In this document: one piece after another, positions 1-5,505 of the stretch
Position numbering within the stretch: the stretch's first letter is position 1
Layout: each line of letters opens with the position of its first letter
Source of the DNA: Thermoplasmata archaeon
GTDB taxonomy: Archaea; Thermoplasmatota; Thermoplasmata; Lutacidiplasmatales; UBA184
Direction of reading: 5' to 3'
Length of the DNA stretch: 6,011 nucleotides
Assembly (NCBI GenBank): GCA_030039995.1
Contig: JASHUL010000014.1
Coordinates: 1 to 6,011 of the forward strand
Made by a program: the position numbers and the translations under genes
Notes under the pieces: model-generated
What the model was told of the DNA's origin: nothing
Databases searched by the model: none
The model's input: the letters and a program-made list of their open reading frames with translations, nothing else

Positions 1-132
1 CTTCGCGCGAACGCCCGGAAGGTCCCCGATCCCGTCGCCGTTCGAATCGAAGAACGACCGGATCGGGAGCTCGTAGAACACGACCGAGCGGAACCAGTCG
101 GGACTGCGGAGCTCGGACGCCTGCGCGGACAT
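1..132 (-). CDS. GH13 family enzyme, probably trehalose synthase (N-terminal fragment)
   Basis: Only the first 44 codons are inside the window; the gene continues past position 1. Reading down from an ATG at 132 gives a short lead followed by DWFRSVVFYELPIRSFFDSN and then GDGIGDLPGV. This matches the start of the glycoside hydrolase 13 catalytic barrel: a W-F/Y, an FYE/IYQ strand, a V/I-R-S/A-F-F-D segment, and the D-x-N-x-D-G-x-G-D calcium-binding loop of the oligo-1,6-glucosidase / trehalose synthase group. The VRSFFD-type wording is most like TreS, which interconverts maltose and trehalose in the cytoplasm. Alpha-glucosidase or amylase relatives cannot be excluded from 44 residues. The gene lies 45 nt after the dehydrogenase stop on the same strand and has its own TATA-like element. 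GH13 membership is fairly sure; the TreS assignment is an inference. Confidence 0.72.
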   Translation of the reverse strand, partial: MSAQASELRSPDWFRSVVFYELPIRSFFDSNGDGIGDLPGVRAK

Positions 133-160
133 GCGAACACCCGTAATCACGAGCGTTCGG

Positions 161-168
161 GTTTTAGC
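161..168 (-). promoter_or_regulatory. TATA-like element upstream of the GH13 gene
   Basis: The minus strand reads GCTAAAAC, an A-rich island centred about 32 nt before the ATG at 132. No Shine-Dalgarno sequence lies before that ATG. A nearly leaderless transcript starting just upstream of the ATG is plausible. It lies between the dehydrogenase stop and the GH13 start, so the GH13 gene may be transcribed separately from comA and the dehydrogenase. The match to an archaeal TATA box is only moderate. Confidence 0.35.
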
Positions 169-177
169 CGTTTTCTT

Positions 178-1098
178 TCAAGGGGCCGCGGCGATCGCCG
201 TGCCCCCGACGAGGTCCGTGCACACATCCCAGAGTCGACCCGCGACGACCCCGTCGCGCGATGCGGGGTCCCCCCGGGACACGTGGCGGTTCGAGAAGTA
301 CTCCCCGGTGACGGTCGCGAGGGAGGGGTCGGTGGCGGCCCACACGGGCGTCTCGGCGCCCCGGCGCACGCTCCGACCGAAGAGGAAGCCGGCGAGGCGG
401 ATCCCGAACGCCATCCCGCCCCCGTTGTTTTGACCGAACCCGGAGGCCACGAACCCGGGATGCACCGCGTTCACCGTCACCCCCGTACCCGCCCAGCGCC
501 GCGCGAACTCACGAGTGAGGAGAAGGAGCTCGAGCTTCGAACGCCCGTACGCTCGGTACCCTCGAAACGTCCGTTCCCCCTGCAGGTTGTCGAAATCGAC
601 CGTCTGCCGGTAGTGCGCGGCCGAGGCGACGTTCACCACCCGGGCCGGGGCGCTCGCCCGGAGCCGTTCCCCGAGGAGCGCGGTGAGGAGGTACGGAGCG
701 AGGACATTGAGCGCGAACGTTCGCTCCAGACCCTCCGGGGTGACGTCCCGGCGGGTGAACAGTCCGCCGGCGTTGTTGACGAGAACGTGGATCTTGGGGT
801 ACCGGGCGAGCAGCTGCGTCGCGAGGTCGCGGACGTCGCCCGGTCGCGCGAGGTCGACGACCCCGATCGCGCCGACGTCCGCGCGTCCGGTTCCGCGGGC
901 GATCTCCGCGGCGGCCCGTGCGGTGCGCTCCTCGCCGCGGCCGACGGCCACCACCTGGAACCCGGCCCCGGCGAGGCGTCGCGCAATCTCGTAGCCGAGC
1001 CCCGACGTCGCGCCCGTGACCACCGCCACGCGGACGCCGGGGGGCGTGATCGAGAGGCTCGCCACGGGGGCACCGACGTACGCAGTCCGCCCGGACAA
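178..1098 (-). CDS. Short-chain dehydrogenase/reductase (SDR), retinol-dehydrogenase-like
   Basis: This is a classical SDR oxidoreductase of 306 residues from the TTG at 1098. A Rossmann glycine motif TGATSGLG (residues 28-35) is followed by beta-2 ending in VAVGR54, whose Arg suggests NADP(H). Next come the NNAG structural motif (108-111), catalytic Asn131, Ser159, Tyr184 and Lys188 (YGRSK), and a VHPG loop (212-215). The C-terminal part (RRGAETPVWAATDPSLATVTGEYF) resembles the retinol dehydrogenase / WW-domain oxidoreductase branch, which covers many unrelated substrates, so the substrate is unknown. The start is uncertain: the TTG lies 13 nt after the comA stop without a Shine-Dalgarno, while a GTG at 1065 has a weak GGTG before it and still keeps the whole fold. 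The short gap suggests co-transcription with comA. The catalytic set is complete. Confidence 0.9.
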   Translation of the reverse strand: MSGRTAYVGAPVASLSITPPGVRVAVVTGATSGLGYEIARRLAGAGFQVVAVGRGEERTARAAAEIARGTGRADVGAIGVVDLARPGDVRDLATQLLARYPKIHVLVNNAGGLFTRRDVTPEGLERTFALNVLAPYLLTALLGERLRASAPARVVNVASAAHYRQTVDFDNLQGERTFRGYRAYGRSKLELLLLTREFARRWAGTGVTVNAVHPGFVASGFGQNNGGGMAFGIRLAGFLFGRSVRRGAETPVWAATDPSLATVTGEYFSNRHVSRGDPASRDGVVAGRLWDVCTDLVGGTAIAAAP

Positions 1099-1111
1099 AT
1101 GGCGTTTCGGG

Positions 1112-2110
1112 CTACGCGAGCCGGTACTCCCGCCGCCGAGAGTCGTGGAGGGAGACCGACTCCTGCACTAGGCCCTGGCGACGCAACGAGTCGAGCGCGC
1201 TCTGCACCGTGCGCCGCGGGAGGCGGGACATCTGAGCGAGCTGGGTCTGGTCCAGCCCGTGATAGGTCTCGAGCAGGAAGAACAGGAATTTCGCGGCGGG
1301 GGGCCCGCTCACCCCCTTCACGGTCCGGATCTCCCCGAACGTCTCTCCGCGAAGGCCGAGTCGCTCGGTAGCGAGCGGTGCGACAGAGCGCAGCGCGACG
1401 TTCCCCAGGTTCACGTCGGCGCCCAGCTCGCGGATCATCTGGATCTGCTGGGATTCCATCGGCGCCTCGAAGATCAACTCCTCGGCGGGGTGCTCGGCGA
1501 GGATCGCCCGAACCCAGTCCCACTTGATCACGCCCTCGCTGTCGAAGATACCCACGCCGCGGCCCGACTCCCGGCTCTCGACGATCACCTTTCGCGGCTT
1601 CAGGCTACGAGCGTGGGCGATCCCCGCGAGGGTTTCTTTGATCGAGAGCTGATAGTGCGTGTCCTTCTTGCCCACCTCGATGAGATAGTCCAAGCTGCGG
1701 GCGCGTGCCTCGCTGACGAGGCTCTCGATCTGCGCCGGAGAGAGCTCGATGATACCGTTCGAGATCTCGACCAGGTCGAATCCGATCTCGCGGACCTCGT
1801 CGAGGAATTTCGGTACCTGGTCGCGGGTGAACGCGTACTCGATGAGCGTCCCACCGGTCGACGCTTCGAGACCGAAGTCGTGCCACTTCTTCACTCGGGC
1901 CCGGAGGGTCTCGCGAGGGAGCAGGACGGGAAGCCCCCATCCGGTCTTCATGATGTCCATGTACGGAGCGAGGTAGGCGAGCTCGTCGTCGTGCTGCGGA
2001 ACGAGCCGGTCGAGCACGTGGGTCAATCCGGTCGTTCGAGGACGACGGGGGCTCGGAACCTCCGCCGGAAAGAACTTCGTCTTCGGCCGCCCGCGTGCAA
2101 TTGTTGCCAT
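1112..2110 (-). CDS. comA: Phosphosulfolactate synthase (ComA family) with C-terminal winged-helix domain
   Basis: ComA adds sulfite to phosphoenolpyruvate to make (2R)-phospho-3-sulfolactate, the first committed step of one coenzyme M route. In the 332 residues from the ATG at 2110, the ComA signatures appear in order: KTGWG (55-59), GGTLIEY (86-92), VEISNG (114-119), EVGKK (145-149), ESRESGRGVGIFD (178-190), IFEAPMESQQ (213-222), VNLGNVA (233-239) and LGLRGETFG (251-259). The barrel therefore looks complete. Methanogen ComA is about 250 residues and ends near there; here about 70 more follow. Residues about 272-332 read as a MarR/TrmB-like winged helix (LDQTQLAQMSRLPRRT, a long recognition helix, then a basic wing). 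The ORF is open further upstream to 2512, but that extension crosses the promoter and is unlike any family. The ATG at 2110 is preceded by GGGAG at 8-nt spacing and by a TATA-like box. Distant relatives (plant HSA32, Bacillus YitD) show that the fold alone does not prove coenzyme M synthesis. Confidence 0.9.
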   Translation of the reverse strand: MATIARGRPKTKFFPAEVPSPRRPRTTGLTHVLDRLVPQHDDELAYLAPYMDIMKTGWGLPVLLPRETLRARVKKWHDFGLEASTGGTLIEYAFTRDQVPKFLDEVREIGFDLVEISNGIIELSPAQIESLVSEARARSLDYLIEVGKKDTHYQLSIKETLAGIAHARSLKPRKVIVESRESGRGVGIFDSEGVIKWDWVRAILAEHPAEELIFEAPMESQQIQMIRELGADVNLGNVALRSVAPLATERLGLRGETFGEIRTVKGVSGPPAAKFLFFLLETYHGLDQTQLAQMSRLPRRTVQSALDSLRRQGLVQESVSLHDSRRREYRLA

Positions 2111-2113
2111 GTT

Positions 2114-2123
2114 GGGAGCTCCC
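2114..2123 (-). promoter_or_regulatory. Ribosome binding site of comA inside a 10-bp perfect palindrome
   Basis: The minus strand reads GGGAGCTCCCAAC and then the ATG at 2110. GGGAG complements the archaeal 16S rRNA tail and sits 8 nt before the start. It also forms the left half of the self-complementary 10-mer GGGAGCTCCC. This is the clearest Shine-Dalgarno in the window and fixes the comA start at 2110. It also implies a leader, unlike the leaderless-looking plus-strand genes. Confidence 0.6.
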
Positions 2124-2159
2124 TGTGCGCAGGAAATGCGCCGAGCGTACCGGGCGGGC

Positions 2160-2168
2160 CATAAAAGC
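2160..2168 (-). promoter_or_regulatory. TATA box for comA
   Basis: The minus strand reads GCTTTTATG, a good archaeal TATA-like octamer in otherwise very GC-rich DNA. Its centre is about 54 nt before the comA ATG. With the usual 25-27 nt from TATA to start site, transcription would begin near 2138 and give a leader of about 27 nt that carries the GGGAG ribosome binding site. Confidence 0.55.
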
Positions 2169-2192
2169 AGGACGACGCGGGGCGGGAGCCCG

Positions 2193-2239
2193 CCGTCCCG
2201 GAATGGGGCGACGAACCGCGACCGTCCGGTCCGGGACGG
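2193..2239. repeat. Inverted repeat in the comA / phosphohydrolase divergent promoter region
   Basis: CCGTCCCGGA at 2193-2202 and TCCGGGACGG at 2230-2239 are perfect 10-bp inverted copies separated by 27 bp. A further CCGTCC at 2222-2227 pairs with GGACGG at 2234-2239 across 6 bp. The element lies upstream of both TATA-like boxes, a position suited to an activator or shared operator. GC richness raises the chance of accidental matches, so function is inferred. Confidence 0.4.
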
Positions 2240-2259
2240 GCGCACGGCCCACGTCACGG

Positions 2260-2266
2260 TTATCTC
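2260..2266 (+). promoter_or_regulatory. Weak TATA-like element for the phosphohydrolase gene
   Basis: TTATCTC is the only A/T-rich island just before the GTG at 2288, and its centre is 25 nt upstream of it. This spacing fits a leaderless transcript starting at the GTG, and no Shine-Dalgarno is present. The match to the TATA consensus is poor. Confidence 0.35.
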
Positions 2267-2287
2267 GCTCCCGCGGTCGAAGCGACC

Positions 2288-3685
2288 GTGCCCGGCCCCT
2301 CTGCCCGAGTGCTCGCGATCGGTCTCGATTCGGTCCCTCCGACGCTGCTGTTCGACCGATTCCTGCCGAGGATGCCGAACGTCCAGCGGCTGCTCGCGCG
2401 CTCCGCCTACGGGACGCTCACCAGCTGCGACCCCCCGATCACCGTCCCCGCGTGGGCGGTGATGTTCTCGGGGATGGACCCCGGGACCCTCGGGCTCTAC
2501 GGCTTCCGTCACCGACGGCCCGGGACGTACTGGGACCTGTACATTCCGACGTCGCGCACCGCGCGCGAACCGATGCTCTGGGACCGGCTCTCCCGAGTCG
2601 GGCGTCGGGTGTGCGTGATCGGGATGCCCCCGGGGTATCCTCCGCCGTCCGTGAATGGGGTCTACGTCTCCGACTTTCTAACGCCGGGAAGCGCGACGGA
2701 TTTCGTTACACCGGTCGGGCTGCGGGAGGAGCTCGATGGGGTCGCCGGCCCGTACTCCTTCGACGTTCCGTTCCGGCGCGACGACCGGGAACGGATCGGG
2801 ACCGAGCTCCTCGCGATGACGGCGGCCCATTTTCGAGTGGCCCGTCACCTGTGGGCGAAGGAGCCGTGGGACTTCTTCGCCTTCCACGAGATCGGACCGG
2901 ATCGGCTCCATCACACGTTCTGGAAGTACTTCGACACGGAACACCCCCGCTACGAAGAGAACGCGCGGTTCCGCTCGATCGTCGAGGAGTACTACGCGCA
3001 CCTCGACGCCGAGATCGGGCAGCTGTTGGACGGTGTCCCCGACGACGTGAGGGTACTCTTGCTCTCCGACCACGGAAGCCAGGCGATGGCCGGCGGGTTC
3101 GCGATCAACGACTGGCTTCTCGAACGCGGGTACCTGACGATCCGGGCGGAAAGCCCGCCGCCCGGAACCCCGCTCGAAGACCTCGAGGTCGACTGGTCGA
3201 AGACCCGCGCGTGGGGGGCCGGGGGTTACTACGCGCGAATCTTCTTCAACGTGCGCGGCCGCGAGCCCGAGGGGGTGATCCCGCCCGAGGAACTTCCCGC
3301 GTTTCAACGGCAGCTCACCGACGACCTCCGGTCGATTCGGCGTCCCGACGGGCAACCGCTCGGCGTGGAGGTACTCGCTCCACGGGATGTCTATCGGGAA
3401 GTCCGCGGGGACGCGCCGGACCTCATGGTCTACTTCGGCGGTTCGTCGTGGCGGTCGGCCGGCACGATGGGGCATCTTTCCCGTTTCCTCCCTGAAAACG
3501 ATACCGGCCCCGACGACTCCGTCCATTCGTTCGAGGGAATCTACTCGATCTCGGGAGTCCGTTCGGGCGCGGGCCGGCTCGGTCCGTCGCAGAAAATTAT
3601 CGACGTTGCGCCGACGCTCCTCGCGCTCATGGGGCTGCCCGTGCCTCCCGAGATGCAGGGGCGAGCGATCGAGGAATTTCGCTAG
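2288..3685 (+). CDS. Alkaline-phosphatase-superfamily phosphohydrolase / phosphodiesterase
   Basis: A predicted two-metal hydrolase of 465 residues, of the type I phosphodiesterase / nucleotide pyrophosphatase branch. All expected active-site positions are visible: metal ligand Asp14 (AIGLDS), nucleophile Thr52 in the PPITVPAW motif, Asp205 and His209 (HEIGPDRLHH), Asp261-His262 (LLLSDHGSQAM), and a C-terminal His413 (DSVHSFEGI). Thr at the nucleophile position, with no C-x-P-x-R motif, argues against a sulfatase. No signal peptide or membrane segment is seen, so it is probably cytoplasmic. The GTG at 2288 is chosen because the family's first beta strand (RVLAIGLDS) begins seven residues later and a TATA-like element lies 25 nt upstream. 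The gene is divergent from comA and followed after 84 nt by APS kinase. The substrate is unknown; nucleotide diesters, sugar phosphates and phosphosulfolactate are all possible. Confidence 0.9.
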   Translation: MPGPSARVLAIGLDSVPPTLLFDRFLPRMPNVQRLLARSAYGTLTSCDPPITVPAWAVMFSGMDPGTLGLYGFRHRRPGTYWDLYIPTSRTAREPMLWDRLSRVGRRVCVIGMPPGYPPPSVNGVYVSDFLTPGSATDFVTPVGLREELDGVAGPYSFDVPFRRDDRERIGTELLAMTAAHFRVARHLWAKEPWDFFAFHEIGPDRLHHTFWKYFDTEHPRYEENARFRSIVEEYYAHLDAEIGQLLDGVPDDVRVLLLSDHGSQAMAGGFAINDWLLERGYLTIRAESPPPGTPLEDLEVDWSKTRAWGAGGYYARIFFNVRGREPEGVIPPEELPAFQRQLTDDLRSIRRPDGQPLGVEVLAPRDVYREVRGDAPDLMVYFGGSSWRSAGTMGHLSRFLPENDTGPDDSVHSFEGIYSISGVRSGAGRLGPSQKIIDVAPTLLALMGLPVPPEMQGRAIEEFR

Positions 3686-3690
3686 CGCAC

Positions 3691-3717
3691 CCGGCGCCGG
3701 CGCGTGAAGTCGGCGCC
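3691..3717. repeat. GC palindrome after the phosphohydrolase stop
   Basis: CCGGCGCCGG (3691-3700) is a perfect 10-bp palindrome that starts five bases after the TAG stop, and GGCGCC recurs at 3712-3717. A stem could form in the transcript, but no T-tract follows, so it is not a convincing terminator. Confidence 0.25.
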
Positions 3718-3734
3718 ATCTCTCGGCAAAGCCT

Positions 3735-3742
3735 GATTAAGC
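3735..3742 (+). promoter_or_regulatory. TATA-like element for APS kinase
   Basis: GATTAAGC is an A/T-rich island centred about 31 nt before the ATG at 3770. There is no Shine-Dalgarno before that ATG, which fits a leaderless or very short-leader transcript. The gene could also be read through from the phosphohydrolase 84 nt upstream. Confidence 0.35.
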
Positions 3743-3769
3743 TCTGTGCGTCCGCGGGCCCGACCCGAC

Positions 3770-4306
3770 ATGGCCAATCGCGGATTCTGTCTGTGGCTGA
3801 CGGGCCTGCCTTCCGCCGGTAAAACCACCATCGCCCGCGAGCTCGCGCCGCTGCTGCGCGAACGAGGATGGAACGTCGAACTGCTCGACGGCGACGAGAT
3901 CCGACAGGGGCTCAGCTCGGACCTCGGCTTCGGACGAAAGGCGCGCGAGACGCACGCGGCTCGGGTGACGTACGTCGCCAAGGTCCTGGCGCGGAACGAC
4001 GTGATCCCGATCGTCGCCCTGATCTCGCCGTATGCTTCCTCGCGGGCGCGCGCCCGGCAGGACATCGGGCGGTTCGTCGAGATCTACATCTCGACGCCGC
4101 TCGACGTCTGCGAGCAGCGGGATGTGAAGGGGCTGTACAAGAAGGCCCGGGCGGGCGAGATCAAGGAGATGACCGGAGTGAACGACCCGTACGAACCGCC
4201 CACGACCCCCGAGATCCGGGTGGACACGGTACGCCTCGCTCCCCGGGACTCCGCACGATACATCCTGAAGGAGCTCGACCGGCTGGGCTGGCCGACGCAC
4301 CGTTGA
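3770..4306 (+). CDS. cysC: Adenylylsulfate (APS) kinase, archaeal type
   Basis: APS kinase transfers the ATP gamma phosphate to APS to give PAPS, the donor for sulfotransferases and in some pathways the substrate for sulfate reduction. This 178-residue protein has the usual single-domain length. Visible motifs are the P-loop GLPSAGKT (12-19), the LDGD strand end (39-42, Asp42 near APS), ISPYASSR (85-92), and the CEQRDVKGLYKKARAGEIKE block (114-133) followed by TGVNDPYEPP (135-144). Around residues 56-65 the common DRxENIRR stretch is replaced by RKARETHAAR, so the Asn that contacts APS in fungal and bacterial enzymes aligns with His62. The ATG at 3770 is preferred because the family begins just before the G-F/C-x-L-W-L-T-G strand and because of the TATA-like spacing; a GTG at 3746 would add eight residues. 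No ATP sulfurylase is seen here. Confidence 0.92.
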   Translation: MANRGFCLWLTGLPSAGKTTIARELAPLLRERGWNVELLDGDEIRQGLSSDLGFGRKARETHAARVTYVAKVLARNDVIPIVALISPYASSRARARQDIGRFVEIYISTPLDVCEQRDVKGLYKKARAGEIKEMTGVNDPYEPPTTPEIRVDTVRLAPRDSARYILKELDRLGWPTHR

Positions 4307-4393
4307 GCGACGGTGTAGGGTCCGAAGCGCGAGAGCGCGGTCGCGGTGTCCCCGGCCGAGTTCCCCCGCCCAGGGCCGGTCGGGCTCGTCGAA
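4307..4393. other. Convergent intergenic region
   Basis: This stretch of 87 bp separates the stops of APS kinase and the GHMP kinase. It holds a short stem with a GNRA-type loop (GCGC-GAGA-GCGC, 4327-4338) and a 6-bp inverted repeat (CCGGCC 4352-4357, GGCCGG 4374-4379). There is no T-tract on either strand, so a termination role is only a guess. Confidence 0.3.
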
Positions 4394-5395
4394 TCACTCC
4401 TGGAAAACGATCGAGCTCCCGTCGATCGCGAGCCGTATCGGCTTCCTCACGAGACCGAGGCCGCTCAGCGCGCGAGTGATACCCGCGTGCTTCTCCGGGG
4501 GCGCTAGGAGGAACAGGAAGCCCCCTCCGCCCGCACCGAGGATCTTCCCTCCGAGGGCCCCTTCGCGCTTCGCGAGCGAGTACCAACGGTCGATCTCCGG
4601 GCTCGAGATGCCGTCCGTGAGACGACACTTGAGCGACCAGTTCTCGTCCATGATCCTACCGAGCTGCCCGTAGTCGAGCTTCTCGATCGCTCCGACCGTC
4701 TCCAGGGCCAGTTCGCGCATCCGTCGGTACTCGTCGAGGTGATCACCCACGGCGCTGGTCTGACGCGCGTGGATCGTCGCGGAGGAGCGCTCCACCCCCG
4801 TGTAGAACAGCAAGAGCTGCCGGTTGAGCTCCTCGAGTCCGTCGTGGTCGAGCGACAGCGACTGGACGGAGACGCCGCCGTTGCGCTCGACAGTGATGAG
4901 GCTCAGTCCGCCGTAGGCGACGGCGTACTGGTCCTGGATACCCCCCGGCTCCTGCAGGATCTCTCGCTCGATTCGAACCGCCTCTCGGGCGAGCTGGCGA
5001 GGACCGACGCGGTCCCCCCGCCAGGCGTGCAGCGCGTTGAGGGCCCCGACGACGCAGCTGCTGCTCGAGCCGATCCCCGTGCCGCGCGACGGCATCTGCG
5101 TGGCCGTGATCACCTGGATCCCGCTGGGGATCTTGAGGAGCCGCAGGGCCTCCCGGATCGTGGCGTGCGCGATCTCGTCCACGCTCCGCAGCGCATCCTC
5201 GGTGATGCGGTAGCTGACGCGGATCTCGGACGCGACGAAGTTCTCCACGATCATCACGAAGATCCCCCGGTCGATCGTGCCGGCCACGCACGCGCCCGGA
5301 CCGTGGGCCCGGTAGTACTCGGGAAGGTCGGTGCCGCCGCCGGCGAACGTGACCCGGAACGGGGTCCTCGAGACGACGACCGCGCGGTCTCCCAT
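4394..5395 (-). CDS. GHMP-family sugar kinase (heptose-7-phosphate kinase / HddA-like)
   Basis: This is a 333-residue GHMP kinase. The N-terminal SRTPFRVTFAGGGTD block (residues 9-23) is the hallmark of the D-glycero-alpha-D-manno-heptose-7-phosphate kinase / fucose-type kinase branch. The ATP-binding motif is PSRGTGIGSSSS (102-113), EPGGIQDQYAVAYGG is the conserved mid-domain segment, and GGKILGAGGGGF (glycines from 287) is the C-terminal GHMP motif. HddA-type enzymes phosphorylate the anomeric carbon of a heptose phosphate on the way to nucleotide-activated sugar; the real substrate here may be another hexose or heptose. The start is uncertain: ATG 5395 fits the family's usual N-terminus, but ATG 5413 has GGAG three bases before it and would add MPAGGR. 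A TTG at 5479 would overlap the TATA element and is unlikely. The gene is convergent with APS kinase and divergent from the FemAB-like gene. Confidence 0.9.
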   Translation of the reverse strand: MGDRAVVVSRTPFRVTFAGGGTDLPEYYRAHGPGACVAGTIDRGIFVMIVENFVASEIRVSYRITEDALRSVDEIAHATIREALRLLKIPSGIQVITATQMPSRGTGIGSSSSCVVGALNALHAWRGDRVGPRQLAREAVRIEREILQEPGGIQDQYAVAYGGLSLITVERNGGVSVQSLSLDHDGLEELNRQLLLFYTGVERSSATIHARQTSAVGDHLDEYRRMRELALETVGAIEKLDYGQLGRIMDENWSLKCRLTDGISSPEIDRWYSLAKREGALGGKILGAGGGGFLFLLAPPEKHAGITRALSGLGLVRKPIRLAIDGSSIVFQE

Positions 5396-5438
5396 GCGCC
5401 CGCCCGCGGGCATGCGCTCCGGTAGAAATGGCTGCTCC

Positions 5439-5455
5439 CCGGCCCCAAGGGCCGG
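5439..5455. repeat. 7-bp perfect inverted repeat between TATA box and predicted start site
   Basis: CCGGCCC (5439-5445) and GGGCCGG (5449-5455) flank a CAA loop, followed on the plus strand by CCTTTTT. On the plus strand it looks like an intrinsic terminator, but no plus-strand gene ends here. On the minus strand it falls between the GHMP kinase TATA box and the expected transcription start, where a bound repressor would block initiation. Confidence 0.45.
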
Positions 5456-5468
5456 CCTTTTTATCTCC
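5456..5468 (-). promoter_or_regulatory. TATA box for the GHMP kinase gene
   Basis: The minus strand reads GGAGATAAAAAGG, the strongest A/T island in this divergent region. Its centre is near 5462, which predicts a start site around 5436. The leader would be about 22 nt to ATG 5413 or about 40 nt to ATG 5395. Confidence 0.5.
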
Positions 5469-5475
5469 CGGAAGC

Positions 5476-5482
5476 GCAAAAT
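5476..5482 (+). promoter_or_regulatory. TATA-like element for the FemAB-like gene
   Basis: GCAAAAT is centred 27 nt before the GTG at 5506, the canonical archaeal TATA-to-start distance. No Shine-Dalgarno precedes that GTG, so leaderless initiation there is likely. The two opposed TATA elements of this region are only about 17 bp apart. Confidence 0.4.
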
Positions 5483-5505
5483 CCCCGTTTGGGTGCCCCT
5501 CGTCG

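Noticed and set aside
283..1371. Plus-strand open frame of 362 codons opposite the dehydrogenase and comA 3' end
   Set aside because: Antisense shadow of two well-supported genes, with biased Arg/Gly/Pro composition and no promoter or ribosome binding site.
2111..2512. N-terminal extension of ComA by 134 residues up to 2512
   Set aside because: The frame is open only because the DNA is GC-rich. The extension crosses the TATA box and the start of the divergent phosphohydrolase, has a low-complexity Arg/Gly composition, and resembles nothing in the family. A good ribosome binding site supports the ATG at 2110.
2095..3495. Long plus-strand open frame of 466 codons overlapping the phosphohydrolase
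   Set aside because: Arg-rich, Pro-rich shadow reading of the phosphohydrolase in another frame. It begins inside the comA coding region and has no recognisable motifs, whereas the 2288 frame has a full active site.
2288..3685. Sulfatase annotation for the AlkP-superfamily gene
   Set aside because: Tempting beside APS kinase and ComA, but the nucleophile position is Thr in ITVPAW and there is no C/S-x-P-x-R formylglycine motif.
4394..5395. Mevalonate or galactokinase assignment for the GHMP kinase
   Set aside because: The N-terminal RTPFRVTFAGGGTD block is characteristic of the heptose/fucose kinase branch; mevalonate kinase and galactokinase have different N-terminal signatures.
5439..5464. 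Intrinsic terminator on the plus strand
   Set aside because: The hairpin plus T5 has the right shape, but no plus-strand gene ends nearby and the A/T run serves better as the TATA box of the minus-strand kinase. Kept as a repeat and a finding, not called a terminator.
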